Assembly: GCA_964017145.1 (NCBI GenBank)
Contig: OZ024850.1
Span: forward strand, 1,217,618 to 1,281,617
Source of the DNA: Agrocybe praecox
Taxonomy: Eukaryota; Basidiomycota; Agaricomycetes; Agaricales; Agrocybaceae
Reading direction: 5' to 3'
DNA length: 64,000 nucleotides
A model generated the notes under the pieces. It saw nothing but the letters and a program-made list of their open reading frames with translations. It ran no database searches and was not told where the DNA came from. The translations under genes were made by a program, and so were the position numbers. Positions 59,335 through 64,000 of the stretch are shown here, in pieces (positions within the stretch are counted from its first letter, which is position 1; every line of letters starts with the position of its first letter).

Positions 59335-60346
59335 TGTGGTGGTAAATAAGTGGAATGTACTAGCGCGACAGAGTGCTTCGTGTCGTCAACAAGTTATGGG
59401 GAGGACCGTGGGAATTACAAGGGAAGAACCGGCCGGTTATGACGACAATCCTTCCATACATGTCGAGCACATTCCACTCAATAATTTCCTCAACCACCTC
59501 CAAGTAACAAGTTAACTATGACAAGCAGTCTGAAAGGATTGAGTTGCAATGCCAATTTTCAAGGCAAATTATTCGCGCTGGTCATCGATGGTACAACTTG
59601 TGGAGATAAGATATGAAAACCATTAACAAAAGAACTCTGCTGCGGGACTCCGTCAGAGAAAGGACTTCGACGAAGGATGCCAAACTTGGGACAAATAGTT
59701 GTCGGCGGGATGAACGTGTGTACGCTTTGCGCGCAAGATTAATCAAGACGCTCGTGCGTGCTTACGCGGGCTTCGGTCCCAATCGGTGGGCTTTAGGTTG
59801 CTTCAAAGTGGCTTAATAGAAAACACATGTCGCAAAAACAGATTTCATCCAGGAAGTTCATTTTCGCTCAATGACGATTTTTATGCGGGGCCAGCTGGGC
59901 TCATGCCTGCCTTACGTGTTGGTGTTTTTTGTTTGCTCTCGCAAGAAGGAAAGGGTGCGGCCTAAACACGATTGACAGAATGATTCAGAAATTCAGAGGT
60001 GGTTTCTTAGTGGGGAAAGTCCTCCATTACGCGATCACGTTGACAAAGGACGACTGCTAACGATGCTCGTTATGGACGCAACGGAAGCAAAACGAGCGGG
60101 ACTTGTGTGCCTTGTGTACCCCGCAAAACATATTTGATGGAGAGTACCTACTAGAGAAGCCTCGTGTAGGCCTCATGTATGATGGGACGCGTCTTTTTTT
60201 TTCTCACCCAGTACGCGTTGTTATGCTCTGTTGTGGCACAGTTCGAGATGAAGCAACTGCGTGTCCCGGACTTTCTAAACCTTGTTCGTTTGTACTTCTA
60301 GTCCAGTCTATTCCTCCTCTCTCATAACAGCTGGAGCTGCTGAGCA
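59335..60346. other. divergent promoter region VDAC / kinase
   Basis: About 1 kb between divergent starts. Short frames only; no tRNA, repeat or conserved motif was recognised. Confidence 0.5.
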
Positions 60347-63300
60347 ATGGACACCGCGCACGCCCAGCTCCACAACGCGTCTGCTGACGCGAACGATGTT
60401 TTCTCCTTATCCGACCAGGTGTTGTCAGAGCGCGTAGAGTTTGTTCAAGAGGTGCGGTTCATTTCGTGTAGTTTCGTTCTTTCTCTCATGTTGTACGTCG
60501 AATATAGATTGGCTGTGGAAACTGGGGAAGCGTCTGGCTATGCAGACCCAAACTATCATCTTCTGGGACTTCTGAGGAGGATGTCAAACTAGGGCCAAAG
60601 CTGGCTGCCAAAATTGTGCATCGAGAGAAGACTGCAACGACTGCCGCTCGTGTCAGATCATTGTGCGCACACATCCTCGTCATCTGAGAGTTTTGACTGA
60701 CATATATGGTGCAGGTGGAACGAAATGAAGATCGTTAGATCGTTCAAATCCGACCCTCATCCTTCCATTATTCACTTCCATTCATTCATCATCACCCCCT
60801 CTTTCGCTTTGATTACTATGTGAGTTCATTTCTTCTACTTCAACTTTCCCAGTTTCGTTTTGTCGGACATGACTTGCATGTTATTGACTTGCATGTTATT
60901 GTTATCAACCCTGGTCTCCCCATGACTACCGATATATTGATGCTAATTTCTTCCTTGTGCCTGTACACAGGACATACCTCCATACACTGATTCCGGTAGA
61001 GGTTCACGAGTCAAAAGCGCGCGAATGGTTCCGATACTTGCTTTCTGGCCTCGAATTCCTCCACAAGCGCGGGGTCGTGCATAATGATATCAAGTAAGCC
61101 GAGCATTTCATTTTCGCATGATTGAACTTGATAACTAAGCGCGTTTGCAGACCTGCCAATATTCTTTTGTCAAACAAGAATATACCCGTGCTTGTTGATT
61201 TCGGGTTTGCGGAGAAATATGATATGGAGTCTGACACTGCTTTCCATAGCAATTTGTCGTATGGAACACCAGAGGTATGTACATATTTGAAGCTGATAAC
61301 GTTGGTCTGTCTTTTTGAACATGTTATAGTATCTATCACCTGAACGCGCTCGCGGTTTACCTCACGACACGCGTAAATCAGATGTATGGTCTCTGGGAGT
61401 AACATTCTTCGAGATTCTCGTTGGACGGACGCCATTCGAATACTCGGACGGTGAAATGCTCAGTTCCACTGCGGAACTGGAGAAGTATTGGGCTCGTACA
61501 GTGTGTAATTTTTATATTCCTGTATCAAATAAATTTACTGAGAGCTTGACAGCTTCGCGGTAAATGGGTCGGCACATGGAACTGCTCTAAGTCATTAGAG
61601 AAACTTCTGCAGCGAATGGTCGCTCCGAATGCAGATTTGAGGTGCACAGCTATGCAAGCCATGGCTGATTCATACTGGAAGTCTTCGTCGGAGTCTTCCT
61701 CACACAGTGAGTCCAGTACTATATTTCGGTCGTGCAAATATTTATTTATTCTGTTTATAGAACGTGCATCAAGTTACAACTCGTCCATAGTTTTCGAGAA
61801 AGATGTTGAGAGGTTGTTGAACTTGACGCCTTCAGCTTGGAGCGGCGATGCAATTGAGGCTTCTGCCGCTCTTCGTTCACCCCCCGGTCTCGACATATTC
61901 AAGGATGATGAATCTGTGGGCAGAAAACCTACTTTGTCTAAATCCAGGTCGCAAAGTAAGGCTTTTTCAACGCGTCATCTTAGCATATATTTTAACTTTG
62001 GTTTCCTAGTCGTTCAACCAAGGAAACGCGGTCCTGCTCTTCCTGTAACCGACCTTTCTCCTATCAAGGCTTCGCCAAATGCGTCCCCAATGCCCAGCGC
62101 AACAGCGAAAGAAAACATTTCGACGTTTAACAGACTGGCAAACGTCGTTAACGCTGATAAGAAGAAGAACCCACGGTCCGAGAACATTTCGACTACTCTG
62201 AAAGACAAGTATGCCGGTCGTAAAGGAGACAAGGAGAATAGTGGCAACATTAGCGTTACAGGCGCGGGCACGCGACGCCTCTTTGGTGCTTTGGCTCAAT
62301 ATGACAGCAATATTCCACGAGCTGTAACTTCGACGCTGCATAAGAAGCCTTCGGGAAATACCCATGGAATGAAAGCTGTCAAGGTCCTCGGAGAGTTTGA
62401 CCCTAATGCTAGCGGCAATATCAGTAGGAGAGACTTCAGCTTTGATGGAGATTCCTCGGTCAACAAAAGCAAGGATTCGACGACTGCGAAAGACCGAGTT
62501 AGGGAGTGGGAGAGAGAGAAAGAGAGGTTGAGGGAGATGGAACGGTTGGCAGAGATAGAAAGAGAGAGGGATGATATGTATAAGAGGCAGAGAAAGGAGC
62601 GCCAGGCAGGTGGTGTCGGGTCGAAGGAGGATGGCAAAAGGAGCCAAACGAAGGACTCGACGCAACAGGAAGAAAGGGTAAGGAGTAGTGAGGAGAGGAG
62701 AGAGAAAAGGGACGCGTCGCTCAAGCAGATTAAGATTCCGCGACCTGGTTCTTCTGCAGCGAATAGGGAGAAGAAGAATTCAGATTGGGACAAAGAGAAC
62801 GTTGGGTCTTCGGCTACTTCGCCCGTTCTGCCTATGTTCAAACTCACATCTCCTTTGACGAATTGTGAGTTTTTTTTTCCTTTTAATAGAGATGGTTATG
62901 CTTATTCTATTGCAGCTATTCTCCGTATAGGACGAGACACACCGGCCTCTACGACCAAGGAAACCAAACAAAGCGGTAGCAGGTTCAAGCATAGTATTAA
63001 AGCATCGATCGGTGAGTTCTTCTCGTTAAGCCCAGACCAACCACCGCTGTTGCCTCAATCTCTTGAGTCAAGTTTCTTGAGTGTAACTATAACAACGCCA
63101 GGTCTGGCAAGAATATTGACAAGGGAAGCTAATGTATCATCTCTTTGACAGATAAAACAGTTCAATTTTGCAAGGGGTCTTCAATGGGACAAGTTACTTC
63201 TGGAAGGTCGACGCCTGCGCGCGGATTCTCGTTTGATATTAATAATAACAAGTCAATTACGAGCCCAGAAGCTAAGAGCTCAACGAAGGACGGACAAGAC

Positions 63301-64000
63301 GTCTGGGTTGTTGCGGATCAGGATGGAACGAGTCTTCCTGAGAGTGAGCCATTTTCTTCTTTCCATTTTATCTTCATCCCTGGAATTTCGTACCTCCGTG
63401 GTGGATGCTTGGCTTCCAGCTGTCATAGACAAGCTATAAAGCAGATACATAAATCTCGTTGAACCAATTTACTGACTTTTCTATTCTTCTCCACCATGAT
63501 CCCTTTTCCAGTTTCACCGTTGCCTATTATCAAGAATGCCGCGGAGACTGAGCAAGTTGCTGCCGACGCCAGGAATGACAGAATGAATATCTGGATGCGT
63601 AATGTTGATAGTAAGTTAAACATAGTGCTTTTTTTCGCGACGATATCTTTTCTTACGTCGTTACCTCGTTCACAGAGGTCGTTGAAGAGGCCAAACTCAA
63701 TTTTGCCATGGCATCGTCTCCTCGGGAACTTGCATTACCTCCTCTTCCTCCGCCTCTTTCACGAAACCCATCTCAAAACCGCTCGAGGCTACCTCGTCGA
63801 GTGCTTGCGGCCAGTCAAATATTCCAGTCCGATGAGAATGGGAATATCACGCCGATGATAGACACTGATCAAAGTATGATGTCTGGCGAAAACTCTTCCT
63901 TCCTCTCAGCTGGGGGTATCTCGCGAAACAACAGTCTTCCAAGTCCCTCTCGGGCGTTGAGTACACCGACCACTCCGCTGAAGATGACCTCGGTTTTGCC
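60347..64000 (+). CDS. serine/threonine protein kinase, non-RD type (3' end outside window)
   Basis: The start at 60347 (MDTAHAQLHNASADANDVFS) leads across an intron to the glycine-rich loop IGCGNWGSVWLCRPK, then the lysine strand LAAKIVHRE and the helix LWNEMKIVRSF. The catalytic loop is GVVHNDIKPANILLS, with Asn replacing the usual Arg of HRD, then the metal loop VDFGFAEKYD, SYGTPEYLSPERARG and SDVWSLGVTFFEILVGRTPF. After the kinase domain (ending near LRCTAMQAMADSYW) comes a long disordered region: phospho-like Ser/Pro stretches, a basic segment, and a charged coiled coil (EREKERLREMERLAEIERER). It continues to the window edge (NNSLPSPSRALSTPTTPLKM). The family could not be named. The tail suggests a cell-cycle or polarity kinase, which is inference only. 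Several introns late in the tail are less certain. Confidence 0.85.

Noticed and set aside
62006..62847. Long minus-strand frames opposite the kinase tail
   Set aside because: Shadow of a Ser/Lys/Glu-rich coding region; Leu/Ser/Phe-rich product without motifs.
1..64000. CRISPR arrays, bacterial operons, riboswitches
   Set aside because: No regularly spaced repeats or bacterial-type signals; gene structure is eukaryotic throughout.

Overview
The window looks like nuclear DNA of a mushroom-forming basidiomycete (Agaricomycetes). Genes are split by many short introns (about 50-80 nt, mostly GT-AG). Gene content is typical of that group: multipass DUF6534 proteins, a P450, a HET-domain gene, a WDR7-type WD40 protein, fungal VDAC and FEN1, plus several short inverted-repeat DNA elements. 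All gene models below were joined by hand from reading frames and splice signals; nothing was searched against a database.

Layout. 1-4279 holds no recognisable gene. 4280-13609 holds a DUF6534 membrane-protein gene (+), a cytochrome P450 (+), and a tandem pair of DUF6534 genes (-). 13914-16544 is a 2.6-kb DNA element with 616-bp inverted arms and an 8-bp target duplication. Next come a small basic protein (17028-17437), a HET-domain gene broken by one in-frame TAG (17852-19836), a secreted GH20 hexosaminidase (20539-22977), a long WDR7-like gene (23190-28325), an intron-containing tRNA-Lys(UUU), a partly resolved small gene, DcpS (29832-31046), a conserved nuclear-type protein and FEN1 (33091-34895).

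The second half begins with a tandem array of three pectin methylesterases (35058-39441); the distal copy is broken by a TAG. A 681-bp hAT-like MITE (40493-41173) and a fourth DUF6534 gene (42237-44217) follow. Then come three tandem amino-acid/GABA-type permeases (44720-53482), an 849-bp inverted-repeat element, a family of small secreted proteins with two intact copies and one relic between them (55084-57802), mitochondrial porin (58233-59334) and a non-RD protein kinase that runs off the right edge.

The most unusual signal is in the DUF6534 genes at 4280, 9527 and 11942. At the same codon of each, the reading frame can only be kept if a one-nucleotide exon (5356, 10191, 12531) is spliced between two ordinary-sized introns. 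The DUF6534 gene at 42 kb has an uninterrupted exon at that place. Other themes are local tandem expansion (DUF6534, pectinesterases, permeases, secreted proteins) with decay of single copies, and non-autonomous DNA transposons between the clusters.
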